Of a DNA stretch of 64,000 nucleotides, positions 1 to 10,471 are shown piece after piece. Made by a program: the position numbers and the translations under genes. The notes beneath the pieces were generated by a model that saw only the letters and a list, made by a program, of their open reading frames with translations, made no database searches and was not told where the DNA came from. The first letter of the stretch is position 1, and every line of letters begins with the position of its first letter. Source of the stretch: Acidiphilium sp. PA (GTDB lineage Bacteria; Pseudomonadota; Alphaproteobacteria; Acetobacterales; Acetobacteraceae); the NCBI RefSeq assembly GCF_026191915.1, contig NZ_JAIMBY010000007.1:90616-154615 (forward strand). Direction: 5' to 3'.

Positions 1-452
1 ATGGCGTAGGCATGGGCGGGGCCGCGGTGCGATTGCACGGAAAGTTGCAGGACCGGCACATCGGCAGCCGGATAGGCGAGCATCATCGGCACCCAGGCGC
101 CATGATCGAGACCGCGGGCGTGATCGATGCCGGTGGGAAAGCCGGCCGCCGCGAGCAGGTCCGCGATATGGGCGGCAAGCGTGGCATCGCCGGGTGCCGG
201 GTACTGGATTTCGAACAGGGCGCGCGGAAACCCGCCGAAATCATGGATGGTCTGGTTGCGCGCAACCGCGTTGACCATGGGGCGTTCGGTCTCCCAATGC
301 GCGGAGACCATCAGCACGGCGTTCGGCCGGGGCAGGGTGGTGCCGAGATGGGCAAGGAAGTCGCGCGCCGGCGTGCGGGTAATCGCCAGCATCGGCGAGC
401 CATGGCTGACGAAAATACTGGGCAGGGGGGCCGGGGTCTCGCTATCCATCAT
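1..452 (-). CDS. LigB/DODA-type extradiol dioxygenase, C-terminus cut by window edge
   Basis: Reading the minus strand from ATG at 452 gives about 150 residues of a class III extradiol dioxygenase of the LigB/DODA (YgiD-like) type. Visible family motifs in order are SHGSP near residue 17, SAHWE near 50, HDFGGFP near 70 and LDHGAWVPM near 118. The histidines in these motifs are the family's non-haem metal and catalytic residues. Such enzymes open catecholic rings; the substrate here is unknown. The double ATG at 447-452 overlaps the stop codon of the upstream doxX gene, so the two are probably translationally coupled. The LysR gene divergent from doxX is the likely regulator. The remaining C-terminal part lies outside the window. 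Confidence 0.85.
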   Translation of the reverse strand, partial: MMDSETPAPLPSIFVSHGSPMLAITRTPARDFLAHLGTTLPRPNAVLMVSAHWETERPMVNAVARNQTIHDFGGFPRALFEIQYPAPGDATLAAHIADLLAAAGFPTGIDHARGLDHGAWVPMMLAYPAADVPVLQLSVQSHRGPAHAYA

Positions 453-874
453 ACGGCTCGCTGGTTGAAGGGGGTTGGAACGAGAGCATAGGCACCGTCG
501 CCGAGCAGGGCCAGTGTGATCAGGCCAATCGTCCAGAAGGCCGGATATTCCCAGCCGCCGCCGGGGGCGTTGAAGAAGAAGCCGTTGTGGCTATGGACCA
601 GAATGATGGCGCCGATCAGGTCCGGTGCGATCAGCAAGGCGGCGAGGCGGGGCCAGATACCCAGGATGAGGGCGATACCCGCGATGAGTTCCGCCACGAT
701 GACAACCAGCCCGAAGACCGGCGGCAGGCCGAGGCTGGCGAAGTATTTTTCGGTCCCGGCGGGGGTGAAAACGAAATATTTCAAGCTGGCATGGGCAAGG
801 AACAGCGCGCCCATGCTGACCCTGAGCAGGAGGGCGCCGTAGGGGGCGGTGCGGTTGTCGATGGCATTATGCAT
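449..874 (-). CDS. DoxX family membrane protein
   Basis: This 141-residue protein has four hydrophobic segments and the DoxX-type pattern: an N-terminal LLLRVSMGALFLAHASLKYF segment, then a glycine-rich turn and two helices near the C-terminus. DoxX-family proteins are small inner-membrane proteins, linked in different species to quinone or thiosulfate redox chemistry; the exact role here is unknown. The ATG at 874 is preceded by a clear AAGGAG ribosome site. It is the first gene of a two-gene unit with the LigB-type dioxygenase and is divergent from a LysR regulator 96 bases away, suggesting a small aromatic or redox-stress operon. Confidence 0.85.
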   Translation of the reverse strand: MHNAIDNRTAPYGALLLRVSMGALFLAHASLKYFVFTPAGTEKYFASLGLPPVFGLVVIVAELIAGIALILGIWPRLAALLIAPDLIGAIILVHSHNGFFFNAPGGGWEYPAFWTIGLITLALLGDGAYALVPTPFNQRAV

Positions 875-1869
875 GATGATCTCCTTTGCAGCATGATATA
901 GACTTGCACCGATCAGGGAGACATTCCCGAATATCGTTCATTCGTCATGCGTTTACGCATAGGGGGCCCCGTGCTCGATTGGGATGACCTGCGCAGTTTT
1001 CTGGCAATCGCCCGCCATGGCACGCTTTCGGCGGCGGCGCGGGCGCTGGGCGTGCGGCAATCAACGATGGGGCGGCGCCTGGCCGCGTTGGAAGCACGCG
1101 CGGGCGCACGGCTGCTGGTGCGCACGCCGCGCGGGTTCGTGCTGACCGCCGCGGGCGAGGCGGTACGCGGCGAGGTCGAGCGGATGGAACAGGCCGCGTT
1201 CGCCGTCGAGCGGACCGTGAGCGGGCGCGATATCCGGCTCGAAGGCGTGGTGCGGCTGACCACGGTGGAGGGGTTCGCCGAAGTGGCGCTGATGCCGGTG
1301 CTGGCGGCGCTGGCGCGCGACTATCCGGGCATCGTGGTCGAACTGATCGGCGCGGACCGGACGCTCAGTCTCGCGGCGGGTGAGGCGGACCTCGCGATCC
1401 GCATGGCGCGGCCACGCGGGCAGTCGATCCTGGCGCGGCGGGTGGGTTCGGTGCGGTTCGGCCTTTATGCCAGTGCCGGCTATCTTGCGGCGCACGGCGT
1501 GCCGGATTTCAAGGCGGGCGGCGGTGCCGGGCATCGGCTGATCCTGACGCGCGATGAAACCGGGATGTATCCCGAAATCGACCGGCTGGTGGCGCTGGCG
1601 CCACAGGCGGTGCCGGCGCTGCGGGCCGATAACCGGGCGAGCCACATCGCGGCGGCGCGGGCGGGGCTGGGAATTGCGGTGCTGGCGCATCACACGGCAC
1701 GGGGGACCGGTCTGGTGCGCCTGGCCTCGCCCGATCTGGGCGGGCGCGAGATCTGGCTGGCACAGCATCGCGACACGCGCGAGACGCCGCGCATTCGCGC
1801 GGTGGCCGAGGCGATCGCGGCGGCGTTGCGGGCGGCGGCGCCATGGTTCAGCGGCGATGACGCGGCGGC

Positions 1870-3318
<1,449 letters not shown>

Positions 3319-3362
3319 TTCCAATAATTGGGAGGTCCGACCGGAAAAGCGAACCCCGCTTG

Positions 3363-3893
3363 TCAATTAACGGCGTAATATACCGGATTTTTTGTCGTTG
3401 CTTCGAGGAACGTCGGGGGCGGGAGGCTGTTGCCAATACTCAAGCTGTATCCCCGGGGACGACCAACCGGCTTTTCAAGTTCGGCCAGCTTGAATTGGCT
3501 TGGCCATGTCTTGATCACCCCATCATTGACGCTCAGGCCGCTCGGAATATAAGCGGCCAATTGCCGTACTATGGTTTTGCCCGAGTAGGATTTTCCGCCG
3601 GTATGGCTGGTGGCGACCCCGGGGATAACAAAAACATGAAACGTGCCGCCTTCCGTACCACTTACGACGATATCGAAATGAGCCTTGCTGTCTCGTTGAT
3701 GAATTCCCTTGGTGATCTTGATCGTTGCGGTACTGCTGGCAAGAGCCGCTCTCACAGCCTTGAATTTGGCATCCATACCGACGGGGTCATCACCGCTCAT
3801 CCCGGCAATCAAACTGATTTGGCCAGCTAGATCAATCATTTCAGCCTCGCTTAAACTGCTTTCGTGATTACTCCATTTCCCTTGGTTTGACAT
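3363..3893 (-). CDS. hypothetical protein, atypical base composition
   Basis: I do not recognise this protein (176 residues from ATG 3893). An in-frame ATG at 3995 would add 34 residues with a short hydrophobic stretch (MLIMAIIT). I prefer 3893 because GGTGGAAGG lies just upstream. Visible features are an acidic SLSEAEMIDLAGQ segment, a central mixed segment with FHVFVIPGVATSHTGGKSY, and a proline-rich end. No transmembrane helix remains if 3893 is correct. The gene and its upstream region are clearly more AT-rich than neighbours, with codons such as TTA, ATA and AAT that are rare elsewhere here. That suggests recent acquisition. It stops just upstream of fumC on the same strand. Confidence 0.5.
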   Translation of the reverse strand: MSNQGKWSNHESSLSEAEMIDLAGQISLIAGMSGDDPVGMDAKFKAVRAALASSTATIKITKGIHQRDSKAHFDIVVSGTEGGTFHVFVIPGVATSHTGGKSYSGKTIVRQLAAYIPSGLSVNDGVIKTWPSQFKLAELEKPVGRPRGYSLSIGNSLPPPTFLEATTKNPVYYAVN

Positions 3894-4081
3894 GCCCTTC
3901 CACCCGGTTTCACATGTGATGATAGCCATGATCAGCATCGCTCCAAATTGTGGTAGTCGCAACCTTAAGATGTTTCCAATCCGAAAGTAAGCCAAAATCG
4001 AACGTAATTTTAGAAATTTTCACCGGCCTTGACGCCGCTATTTCGATTTCGTTTCATGCTGCGGTCGCAAGGAGACACATT

Positions 4082-4363
4082 ATGGTCAAGGCCATCTGGA
4101 ATGAAACGGTCATAGCGGAATCGGATGATACCGTGGTGGTCGAGGGCAACCACTATTTCCCGCTCGCCGCGGTGCGCGCCGAGGTCCTGCGGCCGAGCGC
4201 GACCACGTCGCGCTGCCCGTGGAAGGGCACCGCGAATTACTACTCGGTCGCGGTGGACGGCGCGACCAATACGGATGCGGCCTGGTATTATGCCGAGCCG
4301 CTGGCCGCTGCGGCCGCCATCAAGGGCCGCGTCGCGTTCTGGAAGGGCGTAAAAGTCGGCTAG
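4082..4363 (+). CDS. DUF427 domain protein
   Basis: A 93-residue protein of the DUF427 family, compact beta-sandwich proteins of unresolved function often found as single-domain genes. Family features are the N-terminal VKAIWNETVIAES strand, the GNHYFPLAAV segment, SRCPWKGTANYYSV, and the C-terminal AIKGRVAFWKGVKV. The start is fixed by AAGGAG at 4069-4074, eight bases before ATG 4082. It stands alone, divergent from the AT-rich hypothetical gene and tail-to-tail with the chemoreceptor gene (stop codons six bases apart). Confidence 0.88.
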   Translation: MVKAIWNETVIAESDDTVVVEGNHYFPLAAVRAEVLRPSATTSRCPWKGTANYYSVAVDGATNTDAAWYYAEPLAAAAAIKGRVAFWKGVKVG

Positions 4364-4369
4364 GACCGG

Positions 4370-6196
4370 CTACGCCCGTCGGAGCGCTGGCTGGCGTCCC
4401 TGCATGGTCTGCTTTGCCAGAGCAAACCGGGCGATGAGGCTCGAAAGATGATCGGAATCCGTCGCGAGGCTGCCGGCGGCGGCGGTGGATTGCTGGACCA
4501 TCGCGGCGTTCTGTTGGGTTGCCTGATCCATCGCGTTGATCGCGGTATTGATCTGGGTGAGTCCGGTCGATTGTTCCTGCGCCGAAGCGGCAATCTCGGC
4601 GACGATGCCGTCGATGGTGGAAACCTGCGTCGCGATGCGGTTCAGGCTCTTCCCCGCCTCATCGACCAGTTCGACGCCGGTTTTGACCTGGCTGCCCGAC
4701 ATTTTGATCAACGACGTGATTTCCTTGGCCGCATCGGCGGAGCGCTGTGCCAATGCGCGCACCTCGGAGGCGACGACCGCGAAGCCGCGTCCGGCATCAC
4801 CGGCGCGCGCGGCCTCGATGCCCGCGTTCAGCGCGAGAAGATTGGTCTGGAACGCGATTTCGTCGATCACGCCTGTGATATTGCCGATCTGGGTCGAAGA
4901 TTGAACGATGCCCGTCATGGCATCGACCGCGCGGCCCACCACGTCGCCCGAGCGTTCGGAATCTTCCCGCGCCGTCTGCACCAGTTTGCGGGCCTGAACC
5001 GCACCCTCGGCGGTGCGGCGTACTGTCGCGGTAATCTGGTCGAGCGCGGCTGCGGTCTGTTCGAGGTTGGCCGCCTGTTGTTCGGTGCGGCGTGCCATGT
5101 CGTCCGAGGCGCTGGCGATCTGGCTGGACCCGGCGCGGATCGTATCGGTCGCACCGGACACATCGGCCATCGTGGCATGCAGCTTCGTGACCGCGTCGTT
5201 GAAATCGGCGCGCAGTTTTTCGTATTCGGCGGCAAACGGGGTGTTGATCCGATGCAGCAGATCACCGTCGGCGAGGCGACTGAGCCCGCCCGCGACGGCG
5301 CTGACCACGGTGGTGAGCTGGGTGTTCATTGCGGCCCGCAAACTCTCCGCTTGCGCGCGTTCAGCCTCGCGCAGCTGGCGGGCTTCGTTCGCCTCGGATT
5401 CCAGGCGGCGCTTTTCCAGCCCATCGAGCCGAAACTGGTCGATCGCCATCGCCAGCGTGCCGATTTCATCGGATCGGTCAGTCCCCCTGATGGCAACATC
5501 GAGCCTGCCGGCGCCCACCGCGCCGGTCTGCACGGCAAGGTCTGACAGCGGCAGCGCGATGTTGCGCGACAGCCAGAACGCGACGCCGAAGATCAGGAGC
5601 AGAATCGGCAGGGCAAAAGCCGCGAAGTCCCAGAGCAGGGCGTCGAAATCATGTTGCACATCGTCAAGGTAGATGCCGGTGCCGATCACCCAGTCCCAAG
5701 GTGCGAAATATTCCACCATCGCGACTTTCTGAACCGGCGTTTTCGAGCCGGGCTTGGGAAACCGGTAGAACGTCGGCCGGTGATCGCCCGCCACGGCGCG
5801 CCGTTCCATCACGCGGTTGAGGTACACGCCATCCGGGTCGTGCAGGTTCCATGTGTCCTGGCCGACCAGTTTCGGATCGGGCGGGAAGACGATGCGGACC
5901 GCTTTGCTGTTGTTGACGAATATATATCCGTCCTTGCCATACCCCATCTGGCCGATGATCCGCGCGGCCTTGGCCTTGGCGGCAGCCTCGCTGATCTGTC
6001 CCGCTTCTTCCCGCTGGTAGATCGAGGCAGCGACCGAGCGCGCCATTTGAGCGAGGACGTCGGTTTTGGCGATCCGATCGGCCAGCATGGTGCGATAGAG
6101 CAGATGCAGCGCAAACGCACAGAGACAGACAAAGCCAACCAGGCTGATTGCCGCGGTCAGGTAAAGCTTGTGTCGAACATTCAGTTTCAAAACCAC
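4370..6196 (-). CDS. methyl-accepting chemotaxis protein with single Cache domain
   Basis: A 608-residue chemoreceptor. A first transmembrane helix lies near residues 10-32. It is followed by a periplasmic single-Cache-type sensor with [20 protein letters not shown] and the [13 protein letters not shown] end motif near 170, and a second membrane helix near 190-210. A HAMP domain and a long signalling coiled coil follow. The kinase-contact hairpin tip reads [20 protein letters not shown], close to the near-invariant consensus. The C-terminus ends ALRRA, without a CheR/CheB tethering pentapeptide. The start is GTG 6196, preceded by AAGGA. The ligand is unknown; Cache domains of this kind usually bind small organic acids. 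No che genes lie in the window. Confidence 0.93.
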   Translation of the reverse strand: MVLKLNVRHKLYLTAAISLVGFVCLCAFALHLLYRTMLADRIAKTDVLAQMARSVAASIYQREEAGQISEAAAKAKAARIIGQMGYGKDGYIFVNNSKAVRIVFPPDPKLVGQDTWNLHDPDGVYLNRVMERRAVAGDHRPTFYRFPKPGSKTPVQKVAMVEYFAPWDWVIGTGIYLDDVQHDFDALLWDFAAFALPILLLIFGVAFWLSRNIALPLSDLAVQTGAVGAGRLDVAIRGTDRSDEIGTLAMAIDQFRLDGLEKRRLESEANEARQLREAERAQAESLRAAMNTQLTTVVSAVAGGLSRLADGDLLHRINTPFAAEYEKLRADFNDAVTKLHATMADVSGATDTIRAGSSQIASASDDMARRTEQQAANLEQTAAALDQITATVRRTAEGAVQARKLVQTAREDSERSGDVVGRAVDAMTGIVQSSTQIGNITGVIDEIAFQTNLLALNAGIEAARAGDAGRGFAVVASEVRALAQRSADAAKEITSLIKMSGSQVKTGVELVDEAGKSLNRIATQVSTIDGIVAEIAASAQEQSTGLTQINTAINAMDQATQQNAAMVQQSTAAAGSLATDSDHLSSLIARFALAKQTMQGRQPALRRA

Positions 6197-6286
6197 TGGG
6201 CGTCATCCTTGCTGCAACCGCTATGATCGGCAGACTAAGGCGCAAAGATTAACGCCGGGTTATGCGCTCTCCGGTCGCGCGGTGGG

Positions 6287-7093
6287 TCACGCCGCCGCGT
6301 GGGCCGGCGTCGCGTAGCCCAACTGCGCAGCGAGGTTGCCAAGCGTACGCACCGCGATGGTCTCATCGCGATGGGTTGCAGCGGATCGAGCCGCACCGAG
6401 CTCGCTCACCGGGTCGCTGAACGGGGTGGGTCTGCGGCGTTGCGCATGCAGGAAACGCGCGATCGGCCCGCGGTCGGCCAGGTCGAGGAAGGACGCGATG
6501 GCGTCAGCCGCGCGATCGGCGTTGCCGATCAGATCCTCATGCGCAATGGTAAAGTGGCGATGGTCCCCCAACGCACCGAGGAAACGGCGGATTTCAACGA
6601 CATATTGCCGCCATATCGAAAGGCCCGCCTCGTAGCTGCCAATCCACCCCTTGCGGGCGAGCGACCGGGCGACGCTCGCGGGATGACGGTGGATGTGGAT
6701 GAATTTCGCCGCCGGCAAGACCTCCGCGATCAGCTCGAGACAGGAGCCCGACAGGGGCAGAATGGGGGTTGCCTCGGTACGGCCCGACAGCAGGGCAGGA
6801 TCGGCGTAAGGCGGGTGCTTGTCGCCCCAGATCCTTGTGTTGATGCCGAGTTGTTCGCGGTAGAACCGCTCGATCGTGGCACCGGCGTGGCGGCGCTGGA
6901 ACGCCCGCCAATCGGCCTGGAATTCCTCCCCGATCAGATCGTCGCGCGCACTGGCGGGATCGAGCCGGTGCTTGAGGTCCGCGAACACCCGGGATTCGTT
7001 GGTGATCCTGATGTCCGGGTGCTGGTTCAGCACATGACACAGAAATGTGGTGCCCGAGCGCGGTGCGCCCACGATCATCAAAGGTTGCGACAT
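6287..7093 (-). CDS. sulfotransferase family protein
   Basis: A 268-residue PAPS-type sulfotransferase. The 5'-phosphosulfate loop GAPRSGTTFLCHVLNQHP is at residues 8-25, and the 3'-phosphate site resembles the family block (IHIHRHPASVARSLARKG). These bind 3'-phosphoadenosine 5'-phosphosulfate and transfer sulfate to a hydroxyl or amine; the acceptor cannot be read from sequence. ATG 7093 is preceded by GGAG at a good distance; the frame stays open upstream but has no ribosome site. It lies 106 bases downstream of, and in the same direction as, the ABC transporter genes, so a link with sulfonate or sulfate uptake is possible but inferred. Confidence 0.88.
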   Translation of the reverse strand: MSQPLMIVGAPRSGTTFLCHVLNQHPDIRITNESRVFADLKHRLDPASARDDLIGEEFQADWRAFQRRHAGATIERFYREQLGINTRIWGDKHPPYADPALLSGRTEATPILPLSGSCLELIAEVLPAAKFIHIHRHPASVARSLARKGWIGSYEAGLSIWRQYVVEIRRFLGALGDHRHFTIAHEDLIGNADRAADAIASFLDLADRGPIARFLHAQRRRPTPFSDPVSELGAARSAATHRDETIAVRTLGNLAAQLGYATPAHAAA

Positions 7094-7199
7094 TGTTGCT
7101 CCATCACGACAGTGTGACAGAGCTGGGCTGATGACCGCGCGGTTTCCAGCCCGGATTTCGTAACTTTCGGTAAGGTCGCGTCCCGGCAGCGCGGCGCGG

Positions 7200-8519
7200 T
7201 TATTCCTCCTCGATATCCTCGAGGCTGAATTGCTGACCCTCCTCATCGTAGGCATAGAGCTCCGCGTAGCGGCCCCAGGAAATGGCGGTGCGCAGCGTCT
7301 CCTCGGCGCGCTCGGGCGACATGTGGTCCTCCAGCTCGTCACGGAATCGCACGGCGGAGGCCCGATGATTCCACCGTTCGTCAATCACCTGGCGGATCGC
7401 TGCGACCAGTTTGACATGGGTACGCGCCGCCTCGGCAAAGATTTTCTTGCGCTCGTCGGTATCGGCGTGGACAAATCTGCGGCCCTGGTCGGTCAGGCGG
7501 ATGTCGCCTTCCTCGAGTTCGGCGAAATGCAGCAGCTGCAAGGTCTCGCCGAGCGGCAGCAGTTCATCGGCCTCATATTGCAGCACGGCGGCCAGCGCGG
7601 GCAGATCGGCCCGGCCATTATAGGGTTCGGCGGCGAGGGTTTCCATCAGCCCCGACATCAGATTGGTGCCGATCGGGTGGAGCGGCGTCGCGAATCCGGT
7701 GGCCGGTTTGGCCGCGGCGGCGCGCAGGTCGGCCGGGGTCTTGCGGCGGGTCATCACTGCGTAGATGTCGTCGACCATCTGGCGGAAGGCAGGGTCGAGC
7801 CGGTTGCGCGGATGGGCGAACGGCACGGTCATTTCATGGGCGACACGGCCGGGATCGGACGAGAACACCAGGATGCGGTCGCACATCAGCACCGCCTCCT
7901 CGATATTATGGGTGACCATCAGGATCGATTTCACCGGCAGCTTGCGCTCGGACCACAGATCGATCAGGTCGGTGCGCAGCGTTTCGGCGGTCAGCACATC
8001 GAGCGCCGAAAACGGCTCGTCCATCAACAGCAGATCCGGGTGCGTGACCAGCGCCCGCGCCAGGCCGACACGCTGACGCATGCCGCCGGAAAGCTCCTTG
8101 GGATAGGCGCTTTCATAGCCACCGAGGCCGATCAGGTCGATCGCCTCCTCGGCGCGGGTCTCACGGATCGCGCGCGATACCCCCATCGCCTCGAGACCGA
8201 TTTCGACGTTTTCCTGCACCGAAAGCCAGGGAAACAGCGCGAAGCTCTGAAACACCATCGCGATGCCCCGCACCGGTCCGCGGACCGGCTTGCCCTGCCA
8301 GGTGACATCACCGCTGGTCGGGCGCAACAGGCCGGCGATGATCCGCAGCAGCGTGGATTTGCCCGATCCCGAACGGCCGAGCAGCCCGACGATTTCGCCC
8401 TCGAACAGCCGCACATTGACATCGTCGAGCACGATGAGTTCGTTGTTGGCTTCCTTCGGATAGGCCTGCCGGCAATGGCTGACTTCGAGCAGGGTATGGG
8501 TGGTGACATGCTGATCCAT
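7200..8519 (-). CDS. NitT/TauT-type ABC transporter ATPase with C-terminal AAA-associated domain
   Basis: A 439-residue ATPase. The first 270 residues are a standard ABC domain: Walker A GRSGSGKST, Q-loop VFQSFALFPW, signature LSGGMRQRVGLARAL, Walker B LLLMDEPFSALD and switch histidine VTHN. This resembles nitrate/sulfonate/taurine importer ATPases. The extra 150 residues match the AAA-associated C-terminal domain found in an ATPase subgroup (LLPLGETLQLLHFAEL, then ISWGRYAELYAYDEEGQQF). The start at 8519 has AGGGGA upstream. The stop of the permease gene lies nine bases before this start, so they form one operon. No periplasmic binding protein is encoded nearby. Confidence 0.9.
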   Translation of the reverse strand: MDQHVTTHTLLEVSHCRQAYPKEANNELIVLDDVNVRLFEGEIVGLLGRSGSGKSTLLRIIAGLLRPTSGDVTWQGKPVRGPVRGIAMVFQSFALFPWLSVQENVEIGLEAMGVSRAIRETRAEEAIDLIGLGGYESAYPKELSGGMRQRVGLARALVTHPDLLLMDEPFSALDVLTAETLRTDLIDLWSERKLPVKSILMVTHNIEEAVLMCDRILVFSSDPGRVAHEMTVPFAHPRNRLDPAFRQMVDDIYAVMTRRKTPADLRAAAAKPATGFATPLHPIGTNLMSGLMETLAAEPYNGRADLPALAAVLQYEADELLPLGETLQLLHFAELEEGDIRLTDQGRRFVHADTDERKKIFAEAARTHVKLVAAIRQVIDERWNHRASAVRFRDELEDHMSPERAEETLRTAISWGRYAELYAYDEEGQQFSLEDIEEE

Positions 8520-8527
8520 GGAATCCC

Positions 8528-10261
8528 CTATCCGAGATTGGTGCGGCGGCTGGCGTAGGCATAGAGCGGGCGCCACACCAGCCGGTTGAAACTCAGCACG
8601 AAGGCCGACATCACCGCGACTCCCAGCACGATCTTGCTGGTATCACCGGCGGTGGTGGCCTGCGCGATATAGGCACCCAGGCCCTTGGCCACCAGCGTGG
8701 TCTTACCCCAGGACGCCACCTCCGCGACGATCGAGGCGTTCCAGGCCGCACCGGTCGCGGTCAGCGCGCCGGTAACCAGATACGGCATGATGCCGGGAAT
8801 GATCAGGCGGCGCCACCGCAGCCAGCCGCGCAGACCGAAACTGGCGGCAACCTCCTTGAGGTCACCCGGCAGCGCCGAGGCGCCGGCGACGACGTTGAAC
8901 AGAATATACCATTGCGTGCCCAGGATCATCAGCGGCGTGAGCCAGATGTTCGGCAGGAGGCGGAAGGCGACGATGCCGGCCACCACGAGCGGAAACAGCA
9001 GATTCGCCGGAAACGCCGCCAGGAACTGCGCGACCGGCTGCACCAGCTTGGTCGCCTTCGGGCGCAGACCGACCCACACACCCACCGGCACCCAGATCGC
9101 GCAGGAGATGAGCAGGGCGGCGAGCACGCGCGCCAAAGTGAAAAACGCATCGATCACGCAGGTCAGCAGATCGGACCAGGCGAGATGCGCCGCACAGAAC
9201 GTCGCCACCTGCCAGAACGCATAGCCGGCCGCGGCGATCACCAGGGCGTAGAACACGCCATCGCCCAGTCTGGACGAGGTCCTGCCCGCCTTCAGCGAGG
9301 CGAAGGTACGTTCGGCGCGACCGAGGCGGAGCCGGCCGATCACAGCGACGCGATCACCCACCCAGCCGGCGGCCTCGCGCAGAATAAAGGTCCGGCGCAC
9401 CAGTTTCAGCACCCAGGGCTCGCCCGCCGAGACGGTCTGCACGGTTTCGAAGCGGAATTTGTCGGACCAGGCGACCAGCGGGCGGAACAGCAGCTGATCG
9501 TACAGCAGTATCACCACCAGCATGGTGAACACGGCTTCGAAAATCGCCAGCAGATCGCGCCGTTGCAGTGCTACCGCCACATAGGAGCCGATGCCGGGTA
9601 GAGTGAACGTCGTGTTGCCGACCGTGATGGCCTCGGCATAGACGACGAAGAACCACCCGCCCGACATCGACAGCATCATGTTCCACACCAGGCCGGGAAC
9701 GGCGAACGGCACGTCGAGCCGCCAGAACCGCTGCCAGGGCGAAAGACCAAAGCTGCGGCAGGCTTCATCGAGATCGGAGGGTTCCGTGGTGAGCGACTGG
9801 TAGAAGCTGAACGTCATGTTCCAGGCCTGGCCGGTGAACACCGCGAAAATCGCGGCACATTCGGCGCCAAGCTGCTGGCCCGGAAACAGATTGACGAAGA
9901 ACAGCACCGTGACCGACAGGAACCCGAGGATCGGGATCGATTGCAGGATGTCGAGCATCGGGATGATGATGATGGCGGCGCGCCGGCTTTTGGCGGCCAG
10001 CGTCGCGACCAGGAAGGTGAAGATCAGCGAGAGGAACAGGGCCGCGAACATCCGCAGCGTGGTGCGCACCGCATAGCCCGGCAGGTAGGCGGGATCGAGG
10101 TGAATATGCGTCGCCTGTGCGGCGGCCAGCGGCGCAAGCGTGCCGCGCGCGACGCTGACGACGCCGATCAGCACGCCCATCACGAGCAGAATCGCAGCGA
10201 TGTCCCACGCGTTGGGCAGGCGGCGTCCATGCACAAGGGCAGGCGGGGCAATGCTGGTCAT
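8528..10261 (-). CDS. ABC transporter permease, two fused permease domains
   Basis: A 577-residue inner-membrane protein carrying two BPD-type permease halves in one chain. Each half shows an EAA-like cytoplasmic loop. In the first half it is DEACRSFGLSPWQRFWRLDV followed by PFAVPGLVW; in the second it is KEVAASFGLRGWLRWRRLII followed by PGIMPYLV. Half 1 spans about residues 15-275 and half 2 about 340-570, joined by a polar linker. Most NitT/TauT permeases are single-domain homodimers of about 260 residues, so the fusion makes an internal pseudo-dimer. The start ATG 10261 is the closest to the first membrane helix but has only a weak ribosome site. It is co-transcribed with the downstream ATPase gene. 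The substrate is unknown. Confidence 0.88.
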   Translation of the reverse strand: MTSIAPPALVHGRRLPNAWDIAAILLVMGVLIGVVSVARGTLAPLAAAQATHIHLDPAYLPGYAVRTTLRMFAALFLSLIFTFLVATLAAKSRRAAIIIIPMLDILQSIPILGFLSVTVLFFVNLFPGQQLGAECAAIFAVFTGQAWNMTFSFYQSLTTEPSDLDEACRSFGLSPWQRFWRLDVPFAVPGLVWNMMLSMSGGWFFVVYAEAITVGNTTFTLPGIGSYVAVALQRRDLLAIFEAVFTMLVVILLYDQLLFRPLVAWSDKFRFETVQTVSAGEPWVLKLVRRTFILREAAGWVGDRVAVIGRLRLGRAERTFASLKAGRTSSRLGDGVFYALVIAAAGYAFWQVATFCAAHLAWSDLLTCVIDAFFTLARVLAALLISCAIWVPVGVWVGLRPKATKLVQPVAQFLAAFPANLLFPLVVAGIVAFRLLPNIWLTPLMILGTQWYILFNVVAGASALPGDLKEVAASFGLRGWLRWRRLIIPGIMPYLVTGALTATGAAWNASIVAEVASWGKTTLVAKGLGAYIAQATTAGDTSKIVLGVAVMSAFVLSFNRLVWRPLYAYASRRTNLG

Positions 10262-10364
10262 GAGCAGATCCGCTTGAAAGAATTGACGATGTCGGTCTGA
10301 TGCCGGGCCCTGCGAACCTGACAGGCCCGCCATAACCCGCAATGCCCCCCTTGTCACCCACTGA

Positions 10365-10428
10365 TTGGTTGCAGTTCGGTGATGCTTCGGACGGTTCTAT
10401 TTAAGACCGATCTGGGCTATGCAACCAA
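10365..10428. promoter_or_regulatory. 9-bp inverted repeat in the dnaN leader
   Basis: TTGGTTGCA at 10365-10373 is repeated as TGCAACCAA at 10420-10428, 46 bases apart, in the spacer between the divergent ABC permease gene and dnaN. The second arm ends 43 bases before the dnaN start. It could be a paired operator or a long-range hairpin in the dnaN leader. The symmetry is seen directly; the function is inferred. Confidence 0.4.
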
Positions 10429-10471
10429 ACCGGCCGACTCGGACGCCCGGCAAGATGACTGGAAGGATCGC

